Source of the DNA: Halichoerus grypus
Taxonomy: Eukaryota > Chordata > Mammalia > Carnivora > Phocidae
DNA: 64,000 nt
Reading direction: 5' to 3'
Assembly: GCF_964656455.1 (NCBI RefSeq)
Contig: NC_135719.1
Location: forward strand, 71,040,283-71,104,282
The position numbers were made by a program, and so were the translations under genes. A model generated the notes under the pieces. The model made no database searches. It was not told the DNA's origin and saw nothing but the letters and a program-made list of their open reading frames with translations. Positions 17,139-29,893 of this stretch are shown piece after piece. Position 1 is the first letter of the stretch. Each line of letters starts with the position of its first letter.

Positions 17139-17913
17139 AACAGGAAAAGATGGTACTAGCCACCCCCGATGCCCCCCCCCCCGGAAAAAAAAAAACCCAT
17201 AAAGGAAATGGCTACAATCCCCATGTGGCTATCTATCTCTTTTTATTTTGGGGACTAGGTCAGGAAGGGGGGGTCAAGGGAATAGGAGAAACTAAAGATA
17301 CCACTTCACTCTGCCTCTCCAGTCACTTATCAGTATGCACAGACCCCAGCAAGCAGCTCTTTCTGAGTGGGGGCTGCCCCTGGGTGACCACAACCTCACC
17401 GAGGCGAGAACCCGAGGCTGGGAAGGCAGGGAGATTAGCTGCAGAAAGCACAGACTGAGGCTGCTTTCTCTCAAGTCTGCAGGCCTGCGTCACAGCCTCT
17501 CATTAAGCATCCACTTGACGCCGGCGAAGTGAAACAGCACAGACCTGGCACCAGAAAGAACAAATGTGGCACCCACTGCTCCTTTTAAGGACTGACTCGA
17601 AGAGCAGCAGGCCCCGGGGCAGGAGGGGAGGCAAACACATCAGTACCTTTGTGGGAGGGGAGAGTGGACTCTTGCAGGCCTGCGTCCTTCTTAACGAGCT
17701 CTCCGGGGCGAGTTCTCCCGGCACCTTCAAAAATAACCAAGAACGCAGGCTTTTTTCCCTTTTTCTTACAAACTCTGGGGATACGGTGTTTCCTTTCTCC
17801 CCAGCAGGGCAGCTGGCTTCAACCAAGAAGAAAGGTCAAAAGTCACCTTGTAGCCATCTGTCAAAACAGAAATACCTAAACCCTAAGTTCCAGAATCAGA
17901 GGGAGAGTCTGGG

Positions 17914-18085
17914 CCAGTGGTTCTCAGATTTTACTGTCAGAATCACCTGGAAGGCTAGTTAAAACACAAAGTTGGGCTCCACCCTCTGGAGCTCTCATTC
18001 ATTTGGTCTGGGAGGGGACCTAAGACATGGCATTTCTAATAAGTTCCGAGGTGATGCTGACGCGGATGCTCTGGGCGCGGGGTGT
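17914..18085 (+). repeat. hAT-Charlie type (MER5-like) fragment
   Basis: Begins with the hAT terminal phrase CCAGTGGTTCTCAGA and continues 'cagaatcacctggaaggctagttaaaacaca' and 'atttctaataagttccgaggtgatgctga'. Confidence 0.7.
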
Positions 18086-20690
18086 AACGTCTACCACCTG
18101 CCCCTTCACGTCTCTTTCCAGGCATCATTTTGCCCAAAGGGATGGACACTCACTTGAAAATCTATTACCTCCTACGTATACATGGTACTTTTAGTCCCCA
18201 GATCTCCAAGCCCTGTCACATCGATTCCCTCCAGTTGCTCTCACGAATTCCCATTGGGTTAGGAGGAAAAGCAGGGCCAAGGCCCTAACCAGGGTCATTA
18301 CCAAGTCTGCAAGTTTCCTATTTTCCAGTTCAGCATCCCTTCCGAGAGCCCACGGCCTGCCCCCCAGCCCCAGGTCCTCGTGAAGCCGTGAGCTGGCCAC
18401 GCACACAGAGGCTGACTGCCGTGACGCAATCCTGCCCAGACTACCAGCAGGGAGCTGAGGGGGGCCTCCAGGTCACAAGCTGGGCAGAGACCTGGGCTCA
18501 TGAATCTGAACACAGAGGGAGCAGAGAGAGGTAGATTTAAAAGGAATGCCTTGGTAATCAACGGAATTGTTTTCCTGGACAAGTCGGTTTGGGGGCTTTT
18601 GAGACCTTACTTGACACACTGTAGGCACTAAGTAAATAGTTCTTGGATTAATGGTAGTGGTTCGTGGAAAATATTCTAAGGCAAGTTAGAATCATATTGC
18701 TGTTTAACTGAAAAGCTACTGTAAAAGCAGCTTCTCGAATTTAAGGAAACAGGGCTGTAACAAAGGTAGATTCTTGTTGGCATGACTGTAAATTTCTTGA
18801 GGGTGAGAATTTTGTGGGAATTTTCTGGTCCCTTATATTAACAAATATTTATAGAATATACGGAAACTCGTCTTGCCCAGGTGCTCCTTACTAACCAGGT
18901 GGCTCATGTACACAGTGTAGGACTTGGAGCCACGGCTTTTTCTGCACTGAGGGTAGAGAGCTTGGTAGAGTCTGGGTGTGTGGTTAAAGGGAAAAAAAAG
19001 TTTTTGTGTTTTTTAAATTAGCTACTGGAGGGAACAAAGAGTCTAACACAGGTTTTCTGGCAGCAGAAACCCACAAGCTATGTCAGCAAGTAAAACAGAT
19101 GTGACCAAAAACTGTCGAGAAAGCAGGTATTTTTATAGCTCAGCATTGGGCCATAGGGTCAGGACAGAGGGGACAACGAATGGGCCACGTACTCCGTGTT
19201 GCCTCCATTAAGCACTGCATGGGATAGAGCTGTGGACTTCTGGGGCCTGGAAAGACCAGGCAGGCCAGGCCCAACTCCTTCACCCTGGAAACAGAGACTG
19301 TGGGCAGAATGGCTGGTGCAGCTGTGGTCTGCAGGGCTTCTCTTCAGCCGTCTACTCCCCTGAACCAGACTGTGGGCTGTGGATGCGGGGACACAAATGG
19401 ATTACAACAGTGACACCACACTGATACTAGGGCCACTTCTTTCTAACACAATGATCAACCAGACGACCAACAACCTCTGAGCACCTACTGCTACGTGCCA
19501 GGCACCGAGCTTAGTGCTGGTCCCGTGAAACAAGCAAAGCTATTGGGGTCCACCCCCCCTCCACTGAGGGAGACAAAAACAAAAGTATACAGCTGTGGCC
19601 CTTTTGTTATTGCACTGCAATTCCAGAAATACCTCCATTCTCTGCAGACAGGAAGGGGAGGACAATTATTACCCTTTTTAAATAGCTGTGGTAGCCCTAA
19701 AGCTCGGGACCTGACCTTTCGGTTCCCCTTAAAGAAACATGTAGAAACAAGTAGATGCTCTCCGCTCAGCATTTCAAAACAGGATATAAATACTCAACTG
19801 AAGAACATGGTATCTTAGAATTCCCTGGTGAAAACTGAAAAACAAGGTAGACAGAAAATCTTCCCAAGCTGTGGTCTCATACTGTGCAGAAATCTAGAGC
19901 TGTTAGGAAGAAAAGTATTTCTTATGCTTCAAACTTCAGAGAAACACTTCTCTGCACCTCAGCATCACTGGGGAAAGAAAGGATTCCAACACAAACTGAG
20001 TCTAAACAGCTTAGCAAACTCCTGATCCTTCACCCTCCGAAACTTCACTTTCAAGAGAGGATGATCTCCTCAGGCCGCCAGGGAGTAAATGCACACGGGG
20101 ACTTCTAATAGAAGTAAACACCTGGAAGTTATCCTGGCTGTCCAGGGGCAAAGCAGTTAAAGGAAAGTAACCCTTTTGCACAGACCTCTCCTTCCTGATG
20201 GGCAGTTTTGCAGCTCAGGTCTAACCCGTGAAAATAAAGCTGTTCCAACCACGTCTCCCCACCGACCCGAACCTGCTCTGGCCAGCAGGCCCTTGTCGCG
20301 CACACTGCCGTATGTGTCCAGTGTGTGAAGCCGTGTGCGACTGCAAAAGCCACATGTCACCATCTACACAAAGGGGGGGTGACCAGAAGAACCCTGGAAA
20401 CTCTCTCACTTCCCTTCTGCTCTGCCTTACCAAGCCCTCTCACAGAAAGCCATTGTGTAGGCTGAAGAGGGAAATAAAAGAAGGGCGGACTTTTTCCAGG
20501 CTCCCCTGCAGACTACAAGGTGATGTAAAAGCACAGAAGCTACCCCCCAACAGCTCCGGAGAAGTGCAGGCCTCAGGGGGCCCCACCGACACTGGCTTCT
20601 CACTCCGCTTTGTACTGGGCAGCATTGTCTGGTAATGAGCTCAGCTCAACTGTGTGCCATGTATTTTGCAGCATAACTAATCCCTCATAT

Positions 20691-23540
20691 TTTCCTTTTC
20701 ACCCACATGCCTTTTATTGTTTGCTTTAGGGGGAGAAAAAGCCTCCCCTTTGAAGCAACCTACACCTTCTCTCAGCCATTTGGCTCTCTCGCCTGCTCCC
20801 CTGTAGACAAAGCTCTGACCAGCCGCTGCGGGTGCATCAGCGCGTCCCTCCCCGTGCTAGGGCTTCTGGAACTCTGCAGGGGCCGATGGCTTAACGGTGG
20901 GAACAGTGATGCTATCAGGCAGCTCATCCTTGCCCCAGCTCTCAGCCAGCTCGGTGTTTGTAAGAACCCTTTTTTTGGGGGGGGGGTGTAATAATTTAAT
21001 ATGTATACTCACTGGTCCCTTAGTGTCCTCAGCTAGGCATCTGCTCAGAGTCCTTTAAATGCAGAACGTTTTAAACGTTTTTAAAGGTTGGTAAAAGGTG
21101 GCTGAGCTAGCTATCACTGTTCATCTGACCCCATGACTGCTTCCCGACTAAGACGCATTCCTGCTACCCTTCACTAATCAATTCAGTCAAGCCATCAGGC
21201 ACAGAGAACATCAGGGCAATTGCTTTTTCCTCCTACACCTATTCATCAACATCCATCCACCACCTCTCGGACCAGCTCTTCTTCCAACCTCTACTCCTTC
21301 CCCAAGGGGTACGAAAAAGAAATGGTCAACTTACACAGGCTTATGTAGAGTTCTTAGAATGTATTTTTGTTCACCTGAAAAATAAAACTTTTAAAAAATA
21401 TACAGGACTTTTTGAGGACAGGTATATCTTAAATGGCTGAATTATAAATAATGTCTCTGGTCATGTTCACAGCTGGAGCTGCAGCTAATGTCCCAATTCC
21501 AGTGCAGGCTTTAGAGTCAGGAGGCCAGCAGCTGGACCTACGAGTGGTCTCTCTAGACTCTTTGATCCATCCCAAAGTGGATTCAGCAGTCCAGAATGCA
21601 GGGATGGGGACAGGGGACTGGATTCCCAGATGTCCTCCTGCAAGTTCAAAGGATTCTTGGAATAAGAGATCAATTTACAAATTATTAAAATATAGGACTA
21701 AAAATTCACACAATAAATATAAATTACAGGATATTATTGAAGTTATAAAGTGGCATTTTATGTTTCTTCCCCACCCCCAGACCCCCACCAAAAATTTAAA
21801 AAGGCCTCAAAGGCTTCCTAATGACCAAAGTCACATCAGCTGCTCAGAAATCTCCAGCCAAGACACCTTGGGGGTGCTCCCAGCCTGCTCCTAGGCTATG
21901 ACAGCTCAGGTGCTGTTACCTTGCCCACAACAGAACATGGCTTAAAGCAAGACTTGCTGTCCTGTAAACTTCGATCAGAGCTAACTAGAGTGTAGGCCAG
22001 AAAACTGGAGACAAACTGTTTTAGGACTCAGGTGGATAAGTTTTTGTCTTTTTTTTTTTTTTTTTAAAGTGCCTCATTTCCCAAAAAGGAAACACTAAGG
22101 GGTTTGATATCTTGTCACTACCCACACTCAATTGCCTAAAAGCAAGTGGCAGAAGGAAATGGAATCCAAATGGAGGATGTATAATTCTTGCTGTCCCAGA
22201 ACTATACAGATGTCACTTCCCTTGGTGTTTCTCATCTCCACCGAAGTATAGACTGCATATAAGTAGGGTTTATCAGGAGAGGTAAAGACAAACCAATGTA
22301 ATTTTCCCACGCTGGTCCATTAACTGGCCATCAAAGCACAATCCTGAGCTTGAAGCCCACCTTATAGCCTTTCTGATTCTATAATGCAACTCAAAACCAT
22401 AAAACGTGCTCAGAGCTCTGGTTTCACAACAGATTTCACCCCAATTGCAGGGCTACACTGTTACTTACAGGCTCAGGAAAGAGGGAAGGCAAGGGTGATT
22501 ACTGGAACAAGACAAGATCTTGAGGAGGGGAAAATAAAATAAAAACACTTTGAGCCACTCTACTTACAAAAGCTTGCTCTTCCTAAAAGAACTCTGTGAG
22601 AAGGCCAAGGATTGAAGCACAGAGGCATTGCTCTTTCCCTTCCTTCTTCCCTGGCCCATATCCAGATACTTAGGGCCACAACAGGAAGCCTCTTCCGTGG
22701 GGGCACTAGGGTGGGAAGAGGAGGGGATTAGTTCGTTCTCCACCCTCCCTAAACAGCTTCTACTTCTCCTAAGGTTTTCCACTGTCCTTTCAAGTCTAAG
22801 GATGATTATACTCTTTAGGGTCATAAACCTATCTTTCTGAAATAGGGGGAATAGAGTGGGTGATGAAAAACAAAAACAAGAACAAAAAAACCAGTGTTTG
22901 TGCCCTTCTGGCTAGCTGCACTTTGGGGGCCAGCAAATAGCCCTTGCATGACCCCATCAGTGGGTAGCTACCCAGGGTTGTGGGAGGATACATATAGTTC
23001 TGTGTAATTATAGCTTCTAGTGCATATGTCAACAACTATATACAGGGATCTATAAATTAAATGCATCTGTGGCCACTGCAACTGGGTTGACGTACCTGAG
23101 CTCCACTACTTTTGGTGCCCTCCTTTCGAGAGCTTCAGCTTATTAAAGAGCCCCTATAGCTCCCTCCTTCCCCTGAGTCTTGCGGGGAAAGCCCGAGTCA
23201 CTCCCGCACATAGGATACACAAGAGCTAGCGGCGAAAAAGGGTTAGGAGCTGGGATCTCCCCACCCCTCCCCCCATTCCCTTTATGGCTCAGGGCCCTGG
23301 CGCAGCACGGTCCTAGGAAGACCAAACCCCGAGCCCCCGGCGAATCGTGGTCCCTTGGCTGAAGATCGGGCTGCAGGCCACCCGCTCTCCGGGCGAGCTA
23401 GTGATCGTTGCGGGGAAGGGAGAGCGTTCATTCCCGTGGGGGTCACTCCCGCGGGCTCCCCGCCCCGTCCTGCTGCAAAGTCCTGCCTCCGGGCTTGGGG
23501 AGGGGAGAAAGGTTCCCGGCCGCCCCAGGCGCGGAAGGGT
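20691..23540 (-). other. INAFM2: Probable INAFM2 3' UTR
   Basis: On the minus strand the region after the INAFM2 stop is largely free of repeats apart from a poly-A/T run (22047-22065) and shows no other gene. The first well-placed minus-strand AATAAA is at 20713-20718. An INAFM2 mRNA with one coding exon and a roughly 2.8 kb 3' UTR is inferred; the true end was not verifiable. Confidence 0.4.
20713..20718 (-). terminator. INAFM2: Candidate INAFM2 polyadenylation signal
   Basis: TTTATT on plus, i.e. AATAAA on minus, inside 'acaataaaaggcatgtggg' (minus). Placement fits a transcript starting in the CpG island near 24.4 kb. Confidence 0.3.
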
Positions 23541-24191
<651 letters not shown>

Positions 24192-24428
24192 TCACTGCCG
24201 CCAGCGCCGCCGCCGCCGTCGGCCCGTCAGCTGCTTCCCCGCCGCCGCCACAGCCACAGCCGCCACAGCCGCCCGGCTCCGCGTCCCCATCCGCTGCTGC
24301 CGCCGCCTGCCCGGCCGCCGGCCGCCCGGTCTCCAGTGGCCGCGCGGACGGCGCGCTCCGCTCCAGCAGGGCTCCCCCACCTCGCGCGCCGGCAACAGGG
24401 GGCGGGGGGAGCGCTGCTGGGGGCTGCC

Positions 24429-24632
24429 TCTTAAAAGGGCGACGCCGGGGTCCGGAAGTGCTGCGCGGGGAGGCGGGCTTCTGTCGGGCGCCGCGAGCCC
24501 CGCCGGGACGCCCCGTTAGGAGAGAGTTAAAGGCGGCTGGTTCTTAAAAGGGCAACGGCGCCGCAGCCCCGGGCGGGCTGGCGCGGCGAGGATGGGAGCC
24601 CCGGGCGCTTCTTTAAAAGGGGAACGGCGCCG
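24429..24632 (-). promoter_or_regulatory. INAFM2: Three copies of a TTAAAAGGG..CG motif in the INAFM2 promoter
   Basis: Plus-strand copies start at about 24431 (TTAAAAGGGCGACGCCGGGG), 24544 (TTAAAAGGGCAACGGCGCCG) and 24613 (TTAAAAGGGGAACGGCGCCG). On the minus strand each reads CGGCG..CCCTTTTAA, close to a CArG box (CCTTTTAAGA, one mismatch to CCW6GG) and to a TATA-like element. The copies lie upstream of INAFM2 in its own orientation and may be repeated binding or initiation sites. Confidence 0.45.
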
Positions 24633-25842
24633 TTTGGGGCGGAGTGCAGAACTGGAAAAGGGGGCGGGGAGGGGCGGTCTGAGCAAGGAGCTGTCAACTC
24701 TGGCGCCTCAACCCTCCGCTCCAGACTGTCTGAAGTGACACGTGGAACAGCAGCAACGGCTGCGTCCCCCAGGCCTCAGTATACCCCCAAAAGTGGGGGT
24801 GATAACACGCTCATGCTCTCGGCTCGCGCCCCGATCCACGTACCTTCAGAGCCGGTCTCCTGGACCCCTTCGCTCCTAATGGGCCTGGCCCACATCCCGC
24901 ACAGGCAGCTAAGGAGCCTGGATCACTCACTGTGGTCACAACTGGTCGCGCCCCCCCCCGCCCCCGCTCCGGCCCTGGCTGGGCTTTGGGGCTCTGCTGA
25001 AAACTTCCCGATTCCCTCCCTTGTTCTCTTAAAGCCCGGATCACGCTGCGCAGACCTTTTAGTTTCTGGGACAGAACCACGTGCTAAGCTGGGCTCTCCA
25101 GACTCGCCTCCCATCTCAGTCCTGAAGTTCGCAACAGGTCCGAGATCCCGCTTTTTGGGGGCTTCGGACTCCCAGCTTTGGGCTTAATTTGGACTCAAGG
25201 AGCTGCACTGAACCAGTGGCTCTCAGAAAATTTCCCCTCTCTGATTCCCTCTGGGCCTCAGAGTCTGGGCTGTTGTCCGCCCACCCCCCCATTCCTTTGT
25301 GCAGTTTGTCCTCCCTAGGGTCCGGTTGGTGCTGACATCCCCTCACCAAGCTTGGAGTCTCAGTAGCCACTTTCCCCTGTGCCTTCCTCGTCCTTCTGCC
25401 CTCCTCTCTCCTGCCTTCTGTTCTCCCCACTCCCTCTGTAGAAGGCTTTCCAGAATTTAGGTTCCCTCCTCCCTGAATTCTACTTCCTGCGTTCCCAGAG
25501 CTGGGTGTGCGGGGACTGCCGGGATGTCTTAGTGGGTATGTGAGACTGTGCCTGTGTGATGGTGTGTGGGGACTGTGGTGGTGATGGGATCCTGTGTGTG
25601 ACACAGCCCCCCTTCATGTGTGAGCCTGACTCCTGGCTCCTGACTCTGAGGGACAGGACCCTCTCTGCCCTTCCCATTTTCCCTCCTCCTCCACAAGAAT
25701 CTTTGCCTTCCAGACACCTGTCCCTTTATAAGGAAGCTCCTCCCCAGCACTCCTGCCCTGCTATCTCAGCCAAACAGAAGTTGAGGGCTACCAGAGCTGA
25801 GGGTGTTGATCAGCTGCTTAAACCACAGGCCTATAACTCAGC

Positions 25843-25869
25843 CTCTCTCTCTCTCTCTCTCTCTCTCTC
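25843..25869 (+). repeat. (CT)n microsatellite
   Basis: Uninterrupted CT dinucleotide, about 13 units; likely polymorphic. Confidence 0.95.
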
Positions 25870-25974
25870 ATTCCTGAGATCCAGGTGTGAGTCTGGTCAA
25901 TTTGATGAGGGAGCAGAAGGCTAGCTGAGGATCAAGCAGAAGCTGGTACCCTACAACCCCCACCCATGTTGTAT

Positions 25975-26533
25975 GTGGGACATTGCGCAGGCACTCCTGG
26001 CTTCCCTAAACGAAAAACAAATGGTTAACTGACAGAGATCACAGTCTTGCGGGACAGGAGTCTCCCTCAGTTTACAAAAGTCTTAGCAATTTACGAGGAC
26101 AAAGCATTTCTATCAATGGCCTAGGTTCCAGAAGGGAATGTAGATACAATTAAATGTCCTTATAATCTGCAGCCCATTGACAGATACTTGAAGTGGGCAA
26201 AGTGTAATGTTTCTCCAGGAAGCTCCCAACTCTCTTACTGTTCATGCCTTACTAGAAGGAAAAACAACCTTAACTTGACAATGGCAAGTCAATGGCCTCT
26301 GGTATCCTGTGAGTCTTCTTTAACATACAAAAATCCTTTGGAAACCTCACTTTTCCTTACCTCCCCCAACTCCCAAGTATGTAATCAGCCACCCCTCACA
26401 ACCCCGGGGCAGCAGCTCTTTCTGCCCACGGGTCCTGTCCCCGTGCTTCAATAAACCACCATTTTGCACCAAAGAGGTCTCAAGAATTCTTTCTTAGTTG
26501 TCGGCTCCGGACTCCACCCCACTGAACCTCACT
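25975..26533 (+). mobile_element. ERV1-like solo LTR (degenerate)
   Basis: Starts near TGTGGGACATTG and ends near GAACCTCA. It has an AATAAA at 26450-26455, followed by 'agaattctttcttagttgtcggctccgg', a typical gammaretroviral R-U5 border. No gag/pol/env open frame follows, so it looks like a solitary LTR left by recombination. Ends are approximate; no target duplication was established. Confidence 0.6.
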
Positions 26534-27499
26534 TATATTCTAAAACTTCACCAAATTGGATGCTATTTCCAGGAATAGCCTAGCTTGCCTTTGTACTTTC
26601 TGAGAAATTTTAAGGACATCAGAAATTTGGAATGTTAATTGCCTTTTGTGGGCTACTGGGGAAAAGACAACCACTCCTTCCCCATCCTGCTCCCAGGTTG
26701 TCCAGAGCTCGCCCAGCAGGGTGGCCTGTTGAGTTAAAATCTCTGAATTGTCTCTGGATGTTGTCCTCTCTTCTCTTCCCTGTTTTCTGGTCTTCCGGGC
26801 AGAACTGATCAGATCAACAATACCAAGGTGAGTTATTTTGGAAGATTCCAGGTAAGGCCAACCCAAAGCCTCTTTCCATCCTCTTTCTTGAGTGTACTCC
26901 ATATTTCTTCTGTTGCAAAGTAAAGTTCTTTCTTCTTGCTTGGTTCCCAGTGGGGTAGGAAAACAGCATGTCACTCTTTTCTATGCTAAGGAATAAATAT
27001 ACTCAAAGCCCTTATTCAATTCCTCTCACCCTATTCTTCTCCAAACTAAACAGTGCCAGATTCTTTAACCTGTCATCAATAAGCCCTATTTATTATCTGG
27101 ATTTACACAGTGTCTTTTAGCCTAGGAACTCAAAATGCTTTCAGATATAATTGAGCCTGATCTCCCTGGTGCCTGAGCCATTAAGAAACCATTAGAGTAT
27201 TCCTGTTGCAGGCAACTCAATGGCCCCCTAGTGGCCTGAAAGTGAATATGCTTCTCTAAGTGCCTCTCCCCAGCCAAGGAAGGGTAAGCAGTCAAGAGAA
27301 ATCAGAAAATTAAGGCAGCTTGGGGACAGAATGGGTCCCAAGGTCATCTTTTGTTATACCCTCAAGGGCCCTAGAACCTCCTCCACAACATCCCTGTGGA
27401 GCCCTCTCCAGTGGCAGCTAAGAGAGTATCCATGATGGTGTATCTTATTGTCTGCTCTGTAAGGCAGCCTTTTCAGCTTTAGAAAGTTCTGACCCATTA

Positions 27500-27730
27500 T
27501 AACAGTAGCAACATCCTTGCCCTTATTATGTGCTGGCTCCAGATTCGGCCCTTACATTCCTCATCTCATTTGTCTCACAACAATCTAGAAGGTAGTTACT
27601 CTTTATCTCCATTTTCGAGATGAAGAAACAGCCTCAAAGAAGTTAAGGAATTTGCTCAAGGTCACATAGCTAGATAGAATTCAAACTTGAGTCTTTCTGA
27701 CCCTAGGGGGTTCCGATCCCTGCTCTACTC
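27500..27730 (-). repeat. MIR SINE, antisense
   Basis: Shows 'cctcatctcatttgtctcacaacaatctagaagg', 'ctccattttcgagatgaagaaac' and 'ttgctcaaggtcacatagctag'. Confidence 0.88.
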
Positions 27731-27887
27731 TGCCTCATAGGCAGAGCTGAAATTTGTCTCTGTAGTGAGGGTCCCCTCAGATCAGGGCGGAGGCAGTCAT
27801 TCTTCCAGCTGCCAGGAGCGTTGGGTACTTGATGGCTCACAGCTCCCACTGTCTCTGGGAATTGCTCTCAGGTGCCAAAGGAAGCTG

Positions 27888-27888
27888 C

Positions 27889-27914
<26 letters not shown>
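27888..27914 (+). repeat. (CT)n microsatellite
   Basis: About 13 CT units, then a degenerate CT-rich run to about 27930. Confidence 0.95.
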
Positions 27915-27921
<7 letters not shown>

Positions 27922-29665
27922 CCTCTCTGTCGGCCTACGAGACCAATAAATAAGGGCCAAGTTGCAACAAAACCCAGCCAGAGATGTTCAGGGGCCTGCT
28001 AGGGAACGAAGAGGGCTATAAGTGCAAGGAGCTACAAAAGTAGCCAACTTGTATTGGTAGGAGTTAGGAGAGGATGTATAGGCTGGATCCACGGGGAGCT
28101 GAATCGGAATATTAGGTTAAAAAGAGGAGGGTTTATTGATATGGGAGCGCTCTCAGGTGAAATAGGATTTAATACCCTGACAAGGATCTGGGGGACAGGA
28201 GAAAGACAATGGCCAGCCAAGGAAATGGAAATGCCAGAACTGCCATAGCAAAAGGTAGAAGAAGGCTTCAAAAAGCTCAGAGAAGTGAGCCTGCTATTTT
28301 CGGTCCTCTATGTAAGGCCAGAAACCCACTTCAGTCCTGCAGGAAGGCCCAGAGGATACTCTGGTTATCAAAGCAAAGAGGAATGCACTGGGAGAAGCTC
28401 AGTTTGGCTGTCCTCTGTAGGCCAGGGCCGACGACAAGAGGCCATTACAGAACTGGCCCTTTGATAGCGATGGGGATGATAGGACCACAAAATAATAGAA
28501 GCCAGAGGTTGGTACAGCTATGGTGATGAGCAGCAAGCTGGACGCAGTGGAGGGTGCTGACAGGAGAACTAGGCAGACAGGGAATAGAACGGAGCAGCCC
28601 TAGGGCAAACTAGATGGGCAGCGGGGAACGGTTTTGCTCGACCCATGCCAGTGGTTCTCAAACCTTTTGGTCTCAAGATCACTTTACACTCTTGAAAACT
28701 GACGTCTCCAAAGCGCTTTTGTTTATATGGGTTATATCTATTGACACTGCCACATTAGAAATAAGACTGAGACATTTATAAAATACTTATCAATTAATTA
28801 AAAAAATAATTAGCCCATTATATGTTAACATCCATAGTATATTTTTTATGAAAAGTAACTATATTTATGGAAGAAAGAAAGTTAGTGAAAGAGTGGCTTT
28901 TTTCACATTTTTGCAAATCTCTTAAAAGTGGCTTTATAGAAGACAGCTGGATTCTCATATCTGCTTCAATTGGCAATATGTTGTTTTGGTTAAAATATAT
29001 GAAGAAAATCTGGCCTGACCCAGATATGTAGTTGGGAAAGACAGAAGCATTTTAATAGCCTTTTCACATGATTTGAGACTACACCCAAACTCAACAAGTA
29101 GTATTTTCTTAAACAGTGGTTGTAATGTAGAATCTGAAGCTGTATCAATGAATTCCATCACATGAAAGTCTATTAATCTACCCTGCACTGTGAATGGCTC
29201 TCCTACCCATGCATAGTTTTATAACATCCTGCTGTGGTCATTTGGAAAAACTGGCTCATCGGATTATAGAGATCTTTCAAATATTGATACAATCCATTTT
29301 ACAATATTAAAAGTTATATTTGTTAATATCAGAAAAATTCATTGGGTTCTGTCAAACTCATGATAGTGCATCTAAATTTCCTAAAATTCTAATTTTCACT
29401 GAAAAGTTCAAATTTTAAAATTAGTCACAAATAATCTCCGTTGTTTTCCTCAAAGTGACAGGCTTAGTTGGTTTGAATTAGGAAAAACATCTGCCAAATA
29501 ACCAAGTCTTAATAACCACAGTTTATCTGTCAGCTATTCTTTCAAGTGAAAATGGTGTTCCATGAGAAAAAATTGTTCAGCTGGTAATTCAGTGGTGCAT
29601 AAGAGAGACCCATTATACTTCTGTGTGCAGTACAGTACTTTCTATTTAATAATAGAGAATATTTA

Positions 29666-29804
29666 TTTTTATTTTTTCAATAATTTTTTGGGTTTGTTTT
29701 TAAGTAAGCTCCATGCCCAGCGTGGAGTCCCATGTGAGGCTTGAACTCATGACCCCGAGATCCAGACCTGAGCTGAGATCAAGACTGAGCCACCCAGGCG
29801 CCCC
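29666..29804 (-). mobile_element. Can-SINE (outer, younger of a nested pair)
   Basis: The head ends at 29804 (minus-strand GGGGCGCCTGGGTGGCTCAG). The body is short and lacks the CT-rich part. It sits in the A-rich tail of another, truncated SINE to its right. Confidence 0.75.
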
Positions 29805-29893
29805 CTAATAGATTTTTAATTTTTAAGTAATCTCTACACCTAATGTGGGGCTCGAACTCACAACCCCAAGATCAAGAGCTACACTCCAATCAC
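29805..29893 (-). mobile_element. Truncated Can-SINE (older of nested pair)
   Basis: Contains 'atgtggggctcgaactcacaaccccaagatcaagag', the SINE centre, but lacks the head. The two SINEs together are flanked by AGAGAATATTTA (29654-29665 and 29894-29905), consistent with a target duplication of the first insertion. Confidence 0.6.

Larger units (their letters stand above)
16376..20690. other. Intergenic region between CCDC9B and INAFM2
   Basis: No supported gene. It contains a young SINE (16923), a homopolymer C/A tract (17171-17200), a hAT fragment (17914) and MIR/L2 crumbs (about 18600-18645 'gtaggcactaagtaaatag', 19465-19525 'gagcacctactgctacgtgccaggcac'). The remainder is unique sequence with no pattern I can name. 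Confidence 0.5.

Noticed and set aside
20962..20986. Poly-G run after TTTTTTT as a quadruplex
   Set aside because: Single long G homopolymer next to poly-T; may be sequencing or slippage noise and lacks separate G-runs.
26450..26455. AATAAA as a gene poly(A) signal
   Set aside because: It belongs to the ERV1-like LTR; no gene ends there.
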